Shown here piece by piece: positions 1-9,482 of a DNA stretch of 64,000 bases; positions within the stretch are counted from its first letter, which is position 1, and every line of letters starts with the position of its first letter. A program made the position numbers and the translations under genes. Source of the stretch: Pseudoxanthomonas sp. z9 (GTDB lineage: Bacteria; Pseudomonadota; Gammaproteobacteria; Xanthomonadales; Xanthomonadaceae); assembly GCF_006542425.1 (NCBI RefSeq), contig NZ_VFID01000007.1:496001-560000 (forward strand), in the 5' to 3' direction. Under the pieces are notes generated by a model. It was given only the letters and a program-made list of their open reading frames with translations. It had not been told where the DNA came from and searched no databases.

Positions 1-909
1 GTCGAGCGAGCGGGTGCCGATGATGCCCATCACGTAGGGGATATGCACCGCGTAATGGTTGGTGCGGGTTTCCTGATCGGGAATGGCGAAGGCGTTGAAG
101 CCCGCCGGCGCCGGCTCGGTCTCCCACATCGCCTCGATCGCGGCCAGCTTCATCTTCTGGTTCTCGCCGACCGCGTAGCCGCTCTCGTCGCCCAGCACCA
201 CCACCGACAACGCCGCGGCCAGGCCGAAGCTGGCCGCCACCGCCATCGAACGCTTGGCGAAGTCGGCGTTGCGGCCGCGCAGCAGGTAGAACGCGCTGAT
301 CGACATCACGAACATCGCCCCGGTCACGTAGCCGGCGCTGACCGTGTGGACGAACTTGGCCTGCGCCACCGGGTTGAAGATCACCGCCATGAAGTCGGTG
401 ATCTCCATGCGCATGGTCTCGGGGTTGAACACCGCGCCGACCGGGTTCTGCATCCAGCCGTTGGCGACCAGGATCCACAGCGCCGAGAAATTGGTCGCCA
501 GCGCGACCAGCCAGGTGACCGCCAGGTGCTGGACCTTGCTGAGCCGGTTCCAGCCGAAGAAGAACAGGCCGATGAAGGTCGCCTCCAGGAAGAAGGCCAT
601 CAGGCCCTCGATCGCCAGCGGGGCGCCGAAGATGTCGCCGACGTAGTGGCTGTAATAAGACCAATTGGTGCCGAACTGGAACTCCATCACAATACCAGTG
701 GCGACACCCATGGCAAAGTTCACCCCGAACAGGGTGCCCCAGAACAGGGTCATCCGCCGCCACACGTCACGTCCGGTCATGACGTAGACGCTCTCCATGA
801 TGGCCACCATGAAGGACAGGCCCAGGGTCAGTGGCACGAACAGGAAGTGGTACATCGCCGTCAGGGCGAATTGCAGGCGGGACAGCTCGACAACGGTCAT
901 GTCCGGCAT
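1..909 (-). CDS. cydA: Cytochrome bd ubiquinol oxidase subunit I (partial, 3' end outside window)
   Basis: Catalytic haem-binding subunit of the high-affinity bd quinol oxidase in the inner membrane. Only the first ~300 residues are present; the frame is open to the left edge. The N-terminus [15 protein letters not shown] is the CydA signature, including the histidine that ligands haem b595, and it is followed by several long hydrophobic segments. Two in-frame ATGs are possible: 909 ([10 protein letters not shown]) and 900 (MTVVELS). The longer form resembles the E. coli MLDIVELS start, and neither has a strong ribosome binding site. It is divergent from ccoN, with a perfect FNR box in the gap; cydB would be expected just off the left edge. 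Confidence 0.95.
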   Translation of the reverse strand, partial: MPDMTVVELSRLQFALTAMYHFLFVPLTLGLSFMVAIMESVYVMTGRDVWRRMTLFWGTLFGVNFAMGVATGIVMEFQFGTNWSYYSHYVGDIFGAPLAIEGLMAFFLEATFIGLFFFGWNRLSKVQHLAVTWLVALATNFSALWILVANGWMQNPVGAVFNPETMRMEITDFMAVIFNPVAQAKFVHTVSAGYVTGAMFVMSISAFYLLRGRNADFAKRSMAVAASFGLAAALSVVVLGDESGYAVGENQKMKLAAIEAMWETEPAPAGFNAFAIPDQETRTNHYAVHIPYVMGIIGTRSLD

Positions 910-1065
910 GAAGGGGGCTCGGCAGCGGTGTCGGGGGGAATTCTAGACCCGCACAGGGCGCGGGCGGGGGTGACAATCTGTCGCACCCTGGACCTCGTCC
1001 CGGGTTGCCAACATGCCGCCCGTGGTTCGCCGACCACCCCCTGTCCGCGTTTCCCCCCTCCCCGG

Positions 1066-1079
1066 TTGATTCAGATCAA
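1066..1079. promoter_or_regulatory. FNR/Anr box (TTGATTCAGATCAA)
   Basis: Perfect match to the FNR/Anr consensus TTGAT-N4-ATCAA. Its centre is about 64 bases before the ccoN start codon, which suits a class II activation site (centre near -41.5) with transcription starting near 1114. It also lies in the divergent cydA-ccoN gap, so it could act on both oxidases. A cognate Fnr is encoded at 13726-14499. Confidence 0.85.
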
Positions 1080-1136
1080 TGTGGGCCGGGGCCGGTGGGG
1101 CCGAAGATCATGGTGTTGAGCCTAGGAGCAGGTGGC

Positions 1137-2576
1137 ATGCAGAGCGTGCAGGGTACTTATAACGACAAGGTGGTGCGCCAGTTCGCGGTGATGACCGTGG
1201 TCTGGGGCATCGTGGGGATGGCCGTGGGCGTATTCATCGCCGCCCAGCTGTACTGGCCGGCGCTGAATTTCGACCTGCCATGGCTCAGCTATGGCCGGCT
1301 GCGCCCCCTGCATACCAATGCGGTGATCTTCGCGTTCGGCGGCAGCGCCCTGTTCGCGACCAGCCTGCACGTGGTCCAGCGCACCTGCCACGTCCGGCTG
1401 ATCTCGGACAAGCTAGCGGCCTTCGTGTTCTGGGGCTGGCAGGCGGTGATCCTGGCGGCCGCGATCACCCTGCCGCTGGGAATGACCCAGGGCAAGGAGT
1501 ACGCCGAGCTGGAATGGCCGGTCGACATCCTGATCACGGTGGTCTGGGTGGCCTACGCGGTGCTGTTCTTCGGCACCATCGCCAAGCGCGCGGTCAAGCA
1601 CATCTACGTGGCCAACTGGTTCTACGGCGCCTACATCATCGCCGTGGCCCTGCTGCACATCGTCAACAACATCGCCATTCCGGTCGGTTTCACCAAGTCC
1701 TACCCGGTCTACAGCGGCGCGGTCGACGCGATGGTGCAGTGGTGGTACGGCCACAACGCGGTCGGTTTCTTCCTGACCGCCGGCTTCCTCGGCATGATGT
1801 ATTACTTCGTGCCCAAGCAGGCCGGCCGCCCGGTCTATTCCTACCGCCTGTCGATCGTCCACTTCTGGGCGCTGATCGCGGTCTACATGTGGGCCGGCCC
1901 GCATCACCTGCACTACACCGCGCTGCCGGACTGGGCGCAATCGCTGGGCATGGTGTTCTCGCTGATCCTGCTGGCGCCGTCCTGGGGCGGCGCGCTGAAC
2001 GGCATCCTGACCCTGTCGGGCGTCTGGCACAAGCTGCGCACCGACCCGATCCTGAAGTTCCTGATCGTCGCCGTGTCGTTCTACATGATCGCGACCTTCG
2101 AGGGGCCGATGATGTCGATCAAGACGGTCAACTCGCTGAGCCACTACACCGACTGGACCGTCGGCCACGTGCACGCCGGCGCGCTGGGCTGGGTGGCGAT
2201 GATCTCGGTGGGTTCGATCTACGCGCTGCTGCCGCGCCTGCTGGGCCGGGACAGCATGTTCTCGACCAAGGCCATCGACCTGCACTTCTGGCTGCACACC
2301 CTGGGCGTGGTGTTCTACATCGCCTCGATGTGGATCGCCGGCGTCATGCAGGGCCTGATGTGGCGCGCCACCAACGCCGACGGCACGCTGACCTACAGCT
2401 TCGTCGAGGCGCTCAACGCCACCTATCCGTACTACCTGATCCGCCTGGGCGGCGGCCTGCTGGTGCTGAGCGGCATGGGCGTGATGGCGTGGAATACCTG
2501 GAAGACGTTTGCATCCGCGCGTTCGACCGCACCGCAACCGATCCTGCCGGTTGACGTTTCCGAAGTGCGCGCCTGA
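1137..2576 (+). CDS. ccoN: cbb3-type cytochrome c oxidase subunit I (CcoN)
   Basis: Catalytic subunit of the cbb3 oxidase (haem b and the haem b3-CuB centre), the high-affinity proton-pumping terminal oxidase used at low oxygen. The product is 479 residues, normal for the family, with about 12 membrane segments. Haem-copper signatures are visible: [30 protein letters not shown] and [14 protein letters not shown] with their histidine ligands. The ATG at 1137 is preferred over upstream frame-open codons because AGGAG at 1124-1128 sits 8 bases before it. It is the first gene of ccoNOQP and lies downstream of the FNR box. Confidence 0.98.
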   Translation: MQSVQGTYNDKVVRQFAVMTVVWGIVGMAVGVFIAAQLYWPALNFDLPWLSYGRLRPLHTNAVIFAFGGSALFATSLHVVQRTCHVRLISDKLAAFVFWGWQAVILAAAITLPLGMTQGKEYAELEWPVDILITVVWVAYAVLFFGTIAKRAVKHIYVANWFYGAYIIAVALLHIVNNIAIPVGFTKSYPVYSGAVDAMVQWWYGHNAVGFFLTAGFLGMMYYFVPKQAGRPVYSYRLSIVHFWALIAVYMWAGPHHLHYTALPDWAQSLGMVFSLILLAPSWGGALNGILTLSGVWHKLRTDPILKFLIVAVSFYMIATFEGPMMSIKTVNSLSHYTDWTVGHVHAGALGWVAMISVGSIYALLPRLLGRDSMFSTKAIDLHFWLHTLGVVFYIASMWIAGVMQGLMWRATNADGTLTYSFVEALNATYPYYLIRLGGGLLVLSGMGVMAWNTWKTFASARSTAPQPILPVDVSEVRA

Positions 2577-2589
2577 GGACGAGACCGAC

Positions 2590-3210
2590 ATGAGCAACAG
2601 CAACTCCCACGAGAAAATCGAGAAGAACATCGGCCTGATGGCCATCCTGATCGCGGTGGTCGTGTCGTTCGGCGGCCTGGCCGAGATCGTGCCGCTGATG
2701 TTCCAGGCCGAGGCCATCAAGCCGCTGGAAGGGGTCAAGCCCTACCCGGCCCTGCAACTGGCCGGCCGCGACGTGTATGTCCGCGAAGGCTGCTACAACT
2801 GCCACTCGCAGATGGTCCGCACCCTGCGCTTCGAGAGCGAGCGCTACGGCCACTACTCGCTGGCCGGCGAGTCGGTCTACGACCGTCCGTTCCAGTGGGG
2901 CAGCAAGCGCACCGGACCGGACCTGGCCCGGGTCGGCGGCCGCTACTCCGACGACTGGCACCGCGTGCACCTGATCAACCCGCGCGACGTGGTGCCCGAG
3001 TCGAACATGCCCGGCTTCCCCTGGCTGGAAAAGAACAAGGTCGACGGCGAGGCCACCGCGCGGCGGATGGGCGCGCTGAAGGCGCTGGGCGACCCCTACA
3101 CCGATGCCGAGATCAAGGCCGCGCCCGAGGAACTGAAGGGCAAGACCGAGCTGGACGCCGTGGTGGCGTACCTGCAGGCGCTCGGCAAGCACGCGCCGCG
3201 GGGAGGCTGA
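2590..3210 (+). CDS. ccoO: cbb3-type cytochrome c oxidase subunit II (CcoO)
   Basis: Membrane-anchored monohaem cytochrome c subunit that passes electrons to CcoN. The product is 206 residues. One N-terminal membrane anchor (about residues 14-38) is followed by a periplasmic domain with a single c-haem site CYNCH (C68, C71, H72) and methionines that can serve as distal ligand. It starts 13 bases after ccoN with a GAGGACGAG ribosome-binding region; the frame is open further upstream inside ccoN, but the start at 2590 gives the standard N-terminus. Confidence 0.98.
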   Translation: MSNSNSHEKIEKNIGLMAILIAVVVSFGGLAEIVPLMFQAEAIKPLEGVKPYPALQLAGRDVYVREGCYNCHSQMVRTLRFESERYGHYSLAGESVYDRPFQWGSKRTGPDLARVGGRYSDDWHRVHLINPRDVVPESNMPGFPWLEKNKVDGEATARRMGALKALGDPYTDAEIKAAPEELKGKTELDAVVAYLQALGKHAPRGG

Positions 3211-3211
3211 C

Positions 3212-3355
3212 ATGGTGTCCGGAATCGTGACCGCAATCCTGCTGGTGCTGTTCATCGGCGGCTGGATCTGGGTATGGAGCCCGCGCCGCAAGGCCGAATT
3301 CGATGATGCCGCGGCGCTGCCGCTGAACGAGGAAGACGAGGAGTACAAGGCATGA
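3212..3355 (+). CDS. ccoQ: cbb3-type oxidase subunit IV/CcoQ
   Basis: Small subunit of 47 residues thought to stabilise the cbb3 complex. It has one membrane helix (about residues 4-23, ending WIWVWSP) followed by a basic stretch and an acidic cytoplasmic tail (EEDEEYKA). It begins one base after the ccoO stop, with GGGAGG just upstream, and overlaps the ccoP start by four bases (ATGA). Size, position and topology are as expected for CcoQ. Confidence 0.93.
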   Translation: MVSGIVTAILLVLFIGGWIWVWSPRRKAEFDDAAALPLNEEDEEYKA

Positions 3356-4287
3356 ACAGCGGCTGGTCGTGGTACGTCATCGCCCTGGTGGTGCTGAACA
3401 TCGCCGGCTGCGCGTGGTTGCTGTGGTGGACGGCCCGCCGTCGCCCGGGTGACCCGGCGCCGGAGGAAACCAGCCATGTCTGGGACGGTGATCTGACCGA
3501 ATACAACAAGCCGTTGCCGCGCTGGTGGATCAACATGTTCTACCTGACCATCGCGTTCGGCATCGGCTACATCGCGTGGTACGGCGGCCTTGGCGGCTAC
3601 GCCGGCGCCGCCGACTGGTCCTCCGCCGGCGAACACGCCGCCAAGAAGAAGGTGGAAGACGCCAAGCTGGAACAGACCTTCAAGCCCTACGCGGACCAGG
3701 CCATCGACAAGCTGGCGCAGGATCCGAAAGCGCTGTCGCTGGGCCGTTCCATCTTCAACAACACCTGCGCCACCTGCCACGGTTCGTCCGCGCAGGGCGC
3801 GATCGGCTACCCCAACCTGACCGACGACATCTGGCACTGGGGCGGCTCGCCCGAGAAAGTGCTGGAAACGGTGCTGGACGGCCGCGACGGCGTGATGCCC
3901 GAATGGGGCACCGCGCTGACCGGCATGGGCGGCCCGAACGCGGTCGACTACACCATCGCCTACGTGCGCACGCTGGGCCATCCGGATCAGCTGATCAACA
4001 ACTTCCCCGCCTCCCAGGGCAAGAAGCTGTACGAGGGCGTGTGCGTGGCCTGCCACGGCGTCGAAGGCAAGGGCAATCCGGATCTCGGCGCGCCAGACCT
4101 GACCGACAACTACTGGTTGTACGGCGACAGCAGCGAAAGCCTGCGCCAGACCATCAGCAAGGGCCGCCATGGCATCATGCCGGCGCACCGTGAGCTCCTC
4201 GGCGAGACCCGCGCGCGCCTGGTCGCCGCGTATGTCTGGTCGCTGTCGCACAAGGGCAACAAGGAAACCGCCGCCGCCACGCCATAA
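3352..4287 (+). CDS. ccoP: cbb3-type oxidase dihaem cytochrome c subunit III (CcoP)
   Basis: Dihaem cytochrome c that receives electrons from soluble or membrane cytochromes c and feeds CcoO. The product is 311 residues. Two N-terminal hydrophobic segments (about residues 7-26 and 57-78) anchor the protein, followed by two c-type haem sites, CATCH (C139, C142, H143) and CVACH (C231, C234, H235). The two-helix anchor is typical of gammaproteobacterial CcoP. The start overlaps the ccoQ stop by four bases. Confidence 0.98.
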   Translation: MNSGWSWYVIALVVLNIAGCAWLLWWTARRRPGDPAPEETSHVWDGDLTEYNKPLPRWWINMFYLTIAFGIGYIAWYGGLGGYAGAADWSSAGEHAAKKKVEDAKLEQTFKPYADQAIDKLAQDPKALSLGRSIFNNTCATCHGSSAQGAIGYPNLTDDIWHWGGSPEKVLETVLDGRDGVMPEWGTALTGMGGPNAVDYTIAYVRTLGHPDQLINNFPASQGKKLYEGVCVACHGVEGKGNPDLGAPDLTDNYWLYGDSSESLRQTISKGRHGIMPAHRELLGETRARLVAAYVWSLSHKGNKETAAATP

Positions 4288-4304
4288 AAGGAAACGTCGT
4301 CGCC

Positions 4305-4601
4305 ATGACCGATTTCAGCGAACCCCGACTGGACCATCCGCCCCGCCCGCTGGCACAGCGGATCGGGGCCATCCTCTGGCCCAGTTTCTTCGCGGCGGGC
4401 GTGGCGACGATGGTGTTCTTCGCCTTCGTGGATCCGCTGCAACTGCGCGACGCGACCTTCCCCGACTGGCCGCTGACCCGCGAGCTCGGCTACACGCTGG
4501 GCTTTTTCATGTTCTGGCTGGCGACCGCCTCGTCCAGCCTGTTCACCTGGATACTCCTGCGGCCCTCCAGCCGCTTCAACCGCGCGCTGCCGCCGGAATG
4601 A
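4305..4601 (+). CDS. Small two-helix membrane protein between ccoP and ccoG
   Basis: Protein of 98 residues with two hydrophobic segments (about residues 21-45 and 64-88), a proline-rich basic N-terminus and a basic C-terminus. I recognise no catalytic motif. It is 17 bases downstream of ccoP, has an AAAGGAAA ribosome-binding region, and is in line with ccoG, so a role in oxidase assembly or stability is an inference from position only. Small membrane genes at this spot are, as far as I recall, common in Xanthomonadaceae cco loci. Confidence 0.8.
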   Translation: MTDFSEPRLDHPPRPLAQRIGAILWPSFFAAGVATMVFFAFVDPLQLRDATFPDWPLTRELGYTLGFFMFWLATASSSLFTWILLRPSSRFNRALPPE

Positions 4602-4607
4602 AAGCCT

Positions 4608-4642
4608 GGAGCGGGCCTGCGACAAACCGTCGCTCCCGCTCC
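4608..4642. repeat. REP-like short palindrome
   Basis: GGAGCGG (4608-4614) pairs with CCGCTCC (4636-4642), with an inner CGAC/GTCG pair, in the non-coding gap before ccoG. It resembles the palindromes after cydC (13555-13698). It could form an RNA hairpin separating ccoNOQP from ccoGHIS, but no T tract follows, so it is not a classic terminator. Confidence 0.45.
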
Positions 4643-4781
4643 TGTCGTGCGCGCCGGAGACTGGATCCGTCCGGTTCTCCCTCAAACGCCACGCCGGTAA
4701 CCCCCGGCGAAGCCATGCCATGAACGTTCCGATTCCGCTCTACCGCAAATCCCAGCCCCCATCGCGCAACGGAGTGTCGCC

Positions 4782-6332
4782 ATGAGCCGGCAGATTCCCA
4801 TCGACGTGGTGGACGACCAGGGCAATTCGCTCTACGTCAGCGAGCGCAAGATCTATCCGCGCGACGTGTCCGGCCGCCTCAACCGGCTGCGCGTGGCGGC
4901 GGTGTTCTGGCTGCTGGGCATGTTCTATGTGTTCCCGTGGCTGCGCTGGGACGGCCGCCAGGCGGTGCTGTTCGATCTTCCGGCGCGCAAGTTCTATGTG
5001 TTCGGGCTGTCGTTCTGGCCACAGGACTTCCTGTTCCTGGCGCTGCTGCTGATCATCGCGGCGATGGCGCTGTTCTTCTTCACCACCCTGGCCGGGCGCC
5101 TGTTCTGCGGCTACGCCTGCCCGCAGACGGTGTGGACCGAAGTGTTCCTGTGGATGGAGCGCTGGACCGAGGGCGACCGCAGCCAGCGCATGAAGCTGGA
5201 CGCCGGTCCCTGGAACGGGCAGAAAATCCTGCGCAAGGGCGGCAAGCACGCGATCTGGCTGCTGTTCGCGCTGTGGACCGGTTTCACCTTCGTCGGCTTC
5301 TTCACCCCGATCCGCGACCTCGCCATGCGCGCGCCGCTGGAATGGGGCGGCTGGGAAACCTTCTGGGTGCTGTTCTACGCGCTCGCCACCTGGGGCAACG
5401 CCGGTTTCCTGCGCGAGCAGGTGTGCAAGTACATGTGCCCCTACGCGCGCTTCCAGAGCGCGATGTTCGACCGCAACACCCTGATCATCGCCTACGACCC
5501 GATGCGCGGCGAACCGCGTGGCCCGCGCAAGCGCGGCCTGGCCAGCGTGCTGGAACGCGCGCGCGGCCTGCTCGACAAGGCCACCGCCTACGACTACGTG
5601 TTCCGCGCCTACCAGCATCCCACCGCGGCCGACAACCGCCTGCACGCGCGCGGCACCATCACCTTCGCCGGCGCCGGCGCGCATGCCGAACCGCTGCCGA
5701 AGTTTACCCCCGACCAGCTCGGCGACTGCATCGACTGCACCATCTGCGTGCAGGTCTGTCCGACCGGCATCGACATCCGCAATGGCCTGCAGTACGAGTG
5801 CATCGCCTGCGGCGCCTGCATCGACGCCTGCGACGACGTGATGGGCAAGATGGGGTATCCGAACGGCCTGATCCGCTATTCCACCCAGAACGCCATCGAC
5901 GGCAAGGGCACCCGCGTGTTGCGTCCGCGCGTGTTCGTCTACGGCACCATCCTGCTGGCGCTGCTGGCCGCGTGGGGCTGGGGCGTGACCCACCGCAGCG
6001 ACGTCATCGCCGAGGTGCTGCGCGATCGCAACGCGCTGTACCGCGACGTCGGCGGCGGACGCATCGAGAACAGCTACACGCTCAAGCTGGTCAACAAGGA
6101 CCAGCAGTCGCACCAGTACCGCGTCGTGCTGGAATCGGACACGCCCGGCATCACCCTGGCCGGTGGCGGCAAGCAGGTCCAGGCCGATGCCGAGGAAGTG
6201 CTGTCGCTGCCGCTGGTCGCGACCGCGCCGTCCAGCGTGACCGGCCGGCACGCCATCCGCATCCGCGTCGAACGCGAGGACGGCGTGTCGACCAAGATCG
6301 TCGAAAGCAGCTACTTCGGACCCACTCCATGA
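4782..6332 (+). CDS. ccoG: Cytochrome c oxidase accessory protein CcoG (RdxA/FixG type)
   Basis: Membrane iron-sulfur protein reported in other bacteria to act as a copper reductase feeding CuB of the cbb3 oxidase. The product is 516 residues. Several membrane helices carry cysteine motifs (CGYACPQTVW near residues 109-118 and CKYMCPYARFQ). Two [4Fe-4S] ferredoxin motifs follow (C316, C319, C322, C326 and C340, C343, C346, C350), then a C-terminal periplasmic Ig-like domain. GGAG lies 8 bases before the start. The stop overlaps the ccoH start (ATGA). Confidence 0.97.
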   Translation: MSRQIPIDVVDDQGNSLYVSERKIYPRDVSGRLNRLRVAAVFWLLGMFYVFPWLRWDGRQAVLFDLPARKFYVFGLSFWPQDFLFLALLLIIAAMALFFFTTLAGRLFCGYACPQTVWTEVFLWMERWTEGDRSQRMKLDAGPWNGQKILRKGGKHAIWLLFALWTGFTFVGFFTPIRDLAMRAPLEWGGWETFWVLFYALATWGNAGFLREQVCKYMCPYARFQSAMFDRNTLIIAYDPMRGEPRGPRKRGLASVLERARGLLDKATAYDYVFRAYQHPTAADNRLHARGTITFAGAGAHAEPLPKFTPDQLGDCIDCTICVQVCPTGIDIRNGLQYECIACGACIDACDDVMGKMGYPNGLIRYSTQNAIDGKGTRVLRPRVFVYGTILLALLAAWGWGVTHRSDVIAEVLRDRNALYRDVGGGRIENSYTLKLVNKDQQSHQYRVVLESDTPGITLAGGGKQVQADAEEVLSLPLVATAPSSVTGRHAIRIRVEREDGVSTKIVESSYFGPTP

Positions 6333-6841
6333 CCCCGCAACCCAAAGTCCCCCTCTGGCGCATTCCGGTGATGTGGCTGGTGATCGGCCTGCCGATCGCC
6401 TCGATCGTCGCCGGCGTCGGCCTGGTCTACATCGCCGTGCGTGCCGGCGGCGCCGACGCGGTCACCGACAAGGTGGACCGGATGGCGCAGATCCAGACCA
6501 CCGACCTCGGCCCCGATCAGCGCGCGCAGGCCATGAAGCTGGCGGCGGTGCTGCGGGTGGACGCGGGCGTGGTGGAAGTCATTCCGGTCAGCGGCGAGTT
6601 CGATCGCCGCGCGCCGCTGGAGCTGCATCTGCAACATCCGACCAAGGCCGAAGAGGATCGCCGCCTGCGCCTGCCCCCGGCCGGCAACGGCTGGCGCCTG
6701 GATGAAGCGGTGGACGCATCGCACGCGTGGAAGGTGCAGCTCGGCCCGGCCGATGGCCAGTGGCGCCTGCGCGGTCGCCTGCCCAAGGCACAGCGGGCCG
6801 TGCACCTGGCGCCCTCGCTGCGGGACGACGCCGCTTCGTGA
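6329..6841 (+). CDS. ccoH: FixH-family cbb3 assembly protein (CcoH)
   Basis: Assembly factor for the cbb3 oxidase, known in Rhodobacter to associate with the assembling complex. The product is 170 residues. It has one N-terminal membrane helix (about residues 10-34) and a periplasmic beta-rich domain with the FixH-like ending in WRLRGRL. It sits between ccoG and ccoI with four-base overlaps on both sides (ATGA, GTGA), so translation is probably coupled. Confidence 0.92.
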   Translation: MTPQPKVPLWRIPVMWLVIGLPIASIVAGVGLVYIAVRAGGADAVTDKVDRMAQIQTTDLGPDQRAQAMKLAAVLRVDAGVVEVIPVSGEFDRRAPLELHLQHPTKAEEDRRLRLPPAGNGWRLDEAVDASHAWKVQLGPADGQWRLRGRLPKAQRAVHLAPSLRDDAAS

Positions 6842-9243
6842 GTGCGACGGCGCCTTCGCCGCATTGCTACCACTGCGGCGAGGCCCTGCCAGCCGCACCG
6901 GTGCTGCGTCCGCTGGACGGCCAGACCGTAGGCTTCTGCTGCGAAGGCTGTGCGGCGGCGGCCGAATGGATCCGCCATTCGGATCTGGGCAGCTACTACC
7001 GCCTGCGCAGCGCCGCGGCCGGACGCGTGGACGCCGAACCGGTCGATCTCGGCATCTGGGATCGCGAGGAACTGCAGGCCGAACACAGCCATCCGATCAC
7101 CGGCGGGCGCGAAATCATCCTGCTCACCGACGGCATGCGCTGCGCCGCCTGCGCCTGGCTGATCGACCGCGCGCTCGCCCGCGAGGAAGGCGTGCTCGAC
7201 AGCACCGCCAACGCGGTCACCGGACGCATCCGCATCGCCTGGGATCCGCAGCGCGCGGCACTGTCGCGGATCCTGCAGCGGCTGTCCATGCTCGGCTACC
7301 GGCCCTACCTGGCCGGCGGCGAGGCCAGCGAACGGGCGCGCCTGGACGAGCGCAAGCGCTGGCTGCTGCGGTTGGGCATCGCCGGGCTGGGCGCATTGCA
7401 AGCGATGATGTTCGCCGAGGCGCTGTACCTGGACGTGGACCGGACCATGCCGGTGCCCACCCGCGATTTCTTCCGCTGGCTGACCTTCCTGGTGTCCACG
7501 CCGGTGGTGTTCTACTCCGGCTGGCCGTTCCTGGCCGGTGCCTGGCGCGAACTGCGCGAGCGCCACCTCGGCATGGACACGCTGATCGCCGGCTCCACCC
7601 TGCTCGCCTATCTGGCCAGCCTGGTCGAAACCGTCCGCGGCGGCGTCCACGTCTGGTACGACGCGGCGGTGATGTTCGTGTTCCTGCTGCTGGCCGCGCG
7701 CATGCTGGAACAGCGCGCGCGCAACATCGCCACCGCCCAGGTCGATGCGCTGGCGCGCGCACGTCCCGCCTTCGCCACCCGCGAGCGCGCCGACGGCAGC
7801 CGCGAGTCGGTGGCGGTCGGCAGCCTCGCCAGCGGCGACGTGGTGCGGGTGGCCGCCGGCGACAACGTGCCGGCCGACGGCGTGCTGCTGGACGCCGACG
7901 CGGTGTTCGAGGAAGCGCTGCTGACCGGCGAGTCGCATCCCATCCGCAAGCGCGCGGGCGCGGCGATCTACGCCGGCACCGTGTGCCGCGAGCATCCCGC
8001 GCGCCTGCGGGTCACCGATGTCGGCAGCGCGACCCGCCTGTCGCAGCTCGCGCGGCTGGTGGATCAGGCGCAGGCGCACCGTCCGCCGATCGCGCGCGCG
8101 GCCGATCGCATCGGTGGCCGCTTTGTCGCCGGCCTGCTGCTGGCGGCGCTGGCGGTGTACGTGTTCTGGCATTTCCATGATCCCGCGCGCGCCTTCGAGG
8201 TGACCCTGGCGCTGCTGGTGATCAGTTGTCCATGCGCGTTGTCGCTATCGGTGCCGACCGCGCTGGCCGCCGCGCACGGCACCCTGGCGAAGCTGGGCGT
8301 GCTGGCCACGCGCGCCGACGCGCTGGACACGCTCTCGCGCGCCAGCGACATCGTGTTCGACAAGACCGGCACGCTGAGCGATCCGCGCACGCTGACGGTC
8401 GAGGCGCAGAGCCTGGATGGCTTCGGCCGGGCGCGGGCGCTGGCGATGGCCGCCGCGCTGGAACGCGACAGCGGACACCCGCTGGCGCCGGCCTTCCTCG
8501 CCGCCGCGGACGAAGCCGGCGCGGAGTCACTGCAGGCCGGACAGGTCGAAACCGTCACCGGCCGCGGCGTGCAGGGACGCATCGAGGGTGAATCCTGGCG
8601 GCTGGGCCGGGCGGATTTCGCCTTCGGTGGCGATGACGATGGCGCGATTTGGCTGGGCGACGGCGAATGCGGCGTCGCCCGCTTCACGCTGCGCGAATCG
8701 GCACGCCCGGACGCGCGCGACGCACTGGCGGCGTTGCGCGCGCAGGGATTCACCGTGCACCTGGCCAGTGGCGACGGCGTCGCGCCGGTGCAGCGTTTCG
8801 CCGCGGAGATGGGCATCGCCGATCCGCGCGCGCGGCAGGCGCCGGAGGACAAGCTCGCCTTCGTGCACGAACTCCAGGCACGGGACCGGATCGTCGCGAT
8901 GGTCGGCGACGGCATCAACGACGCACCGGTGCTGGCCGGCGCGGACGTGTCGGTGGCGATGGGCCAGGGTGCGCCGCTGGCGCAGCGCGCGGCGGATCTG
9001 GTGATGACCGGCACCTCGCTGTCGCGCCTGCCGGCCACCGTGGATCTGGCCCGCCGCACCCGCCGGATCATCCGCGAGAACCTGGCGTGGGCGCTGGCCT
9101 ACAACGTGCTGGCGCTGCCGCTGGCCGCCACCGGCAAGGTCACCCCATGGCTGGCCGCGCTGGGAATGGCGCTATCCTCGCTGCTGGTCACCGCCAACGC
9201 CCTGCGCCTGACCCGCGTGCCCACGGACAAGTCCGCCCCATGA
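6838..9243 (+). CDS. ccoI: Copper-transporting P1B-type ATPase for cbb3 assembly (CcoI/FixI)
   Basis: P-type ATPase that exports Cu(I) for CuB insertion into CcoN. The product is 801 residues. It has the CcoI-type N-terminal cysteine cluster (CYHCGEALP and CCEGC), then a heavy-metal domain with CAAC (C102, C105), the membrane metal site C464-P-C466, the phosphorylation motif DKTGT (D508) and the hinge GDGINDAP. The start is the GTG at 6838, overlapping the ccoH stop as GTGA; a longer open frame inside ccoH lacks family support. Confidence 0.96.
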   Translation: MSATAPSPHCYHCGEALPAAPVLRPLDGQTVGFCCEGCAAAAEWIRHSDLGSYYRLRSAAAGRVDAEPVDLGIWDREELQAEHSHPITGGREIILLTDGMRCAACAWLIDRALAREEGVLDSTANAVTGRIRIAWDPQRAALSRILQRLSMLGYRPYLAGGEASERARLDERKRWLLRLGIAGLGALQAMMFAEALYLDVDRTMPVPTRDFFRWLTFLVSTPVVFYSGWPFLAGAWRELRERHLGMDTLIAGSTLLAYLASLVETVRGGVHVWYDAAVMFVFLLLAARMLEQRARNIATAQVDALARARPAFATRERADGSRESVAVGSLASGDVVRVAAGDNVPADGVLLDADAVFEEALLTGESHPIRKRAGAAIYAGTVCREHPARLRVTDVGSATRLSQLARLVDQAQAHRPPIARAADRIGGRFVAGLLLAALAVYVFWHFHDPARAFEVTLALLVISCPCALSLSVPTALAAAHGTLAKLGVLATRADALDTLSRASDIVFDKTGTLSDPRTLTVEAQSLDGFGRARALAMAAALERDSGHPLAPAFLAAADEAGAESLQAGQVETVTGRGVQGRIEGESWRLGRADFAFGGDDDGAIWLGDGECGVARFTLRESARPDARDALAALRAQGFTVHLASGDGVAPVQRFAAEMGIADPRARQAPEDKLAFVHELQARDRIVAMVGDGINDAPVLAGADVSVAMGQGAPLAQRAADLVMTGTSLSRLPATVDLARRTRRIIRENLAWALAYNVLALPLAATGKVTPWLAALGMALSSLLVTANALRLTRVPTDKSAP

Positions 9244-9482
9244 CCATCCTGTTGATGCTCATTCCGATCAGCCTGGTGCTGCTGGGCCTGGCGGTCGCCG
9301 CCTTCATCTGGGCGGTGCGGCGCGGCCAGTTCGACGATCTGGACACGCCCGCGCTGGACATCCTCGACGACGAGGATGCGCGGAAACCCGCGCACCCGTC
9401 GAAGACCGCAACGTCGGAAGGCGACGACGCGGCGTCCCCGACGGATGCCGCAGGCAATACGGGCAAGGGCGATGCCGGTTGA
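9240..9482 (+). CDS. ccoS: cbb3-type oxidase assembly protein CcoS
   Basis: Small membrane protein (80 residues) needed for cofactor insertion into the cbb3 oxidase in characterised species. It has one N-terminal helix (about residues 2-25) followed by the family motif WAVRRGQFDDLDTPA and an acidic tail that is longer than in many homologues. ATGA overlap with ccoI; the downstream gene starts 11 bases before its stop. Confidence 0.95.
   Translation: MTILLMLIPISLVLLGLAVAAFIWAVRRGQFDDLDTPALDILDDEDARKPAHPSKTATSEGDDAASPTDAAGNTGKGDAG

Noticed and set aside
43-1119. A 358-codon plus-strand frame over cydA
   Set aside because: It is the complementary-strand shadow of cydA, whose product is unmistakable.
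4598-4723. A 41-codon frame overlapping the stop of the small gene after ccoP
   Set aside because: Composition is Arg/Ser/Pro-rich without a motif and it contains a palindromic repeat.
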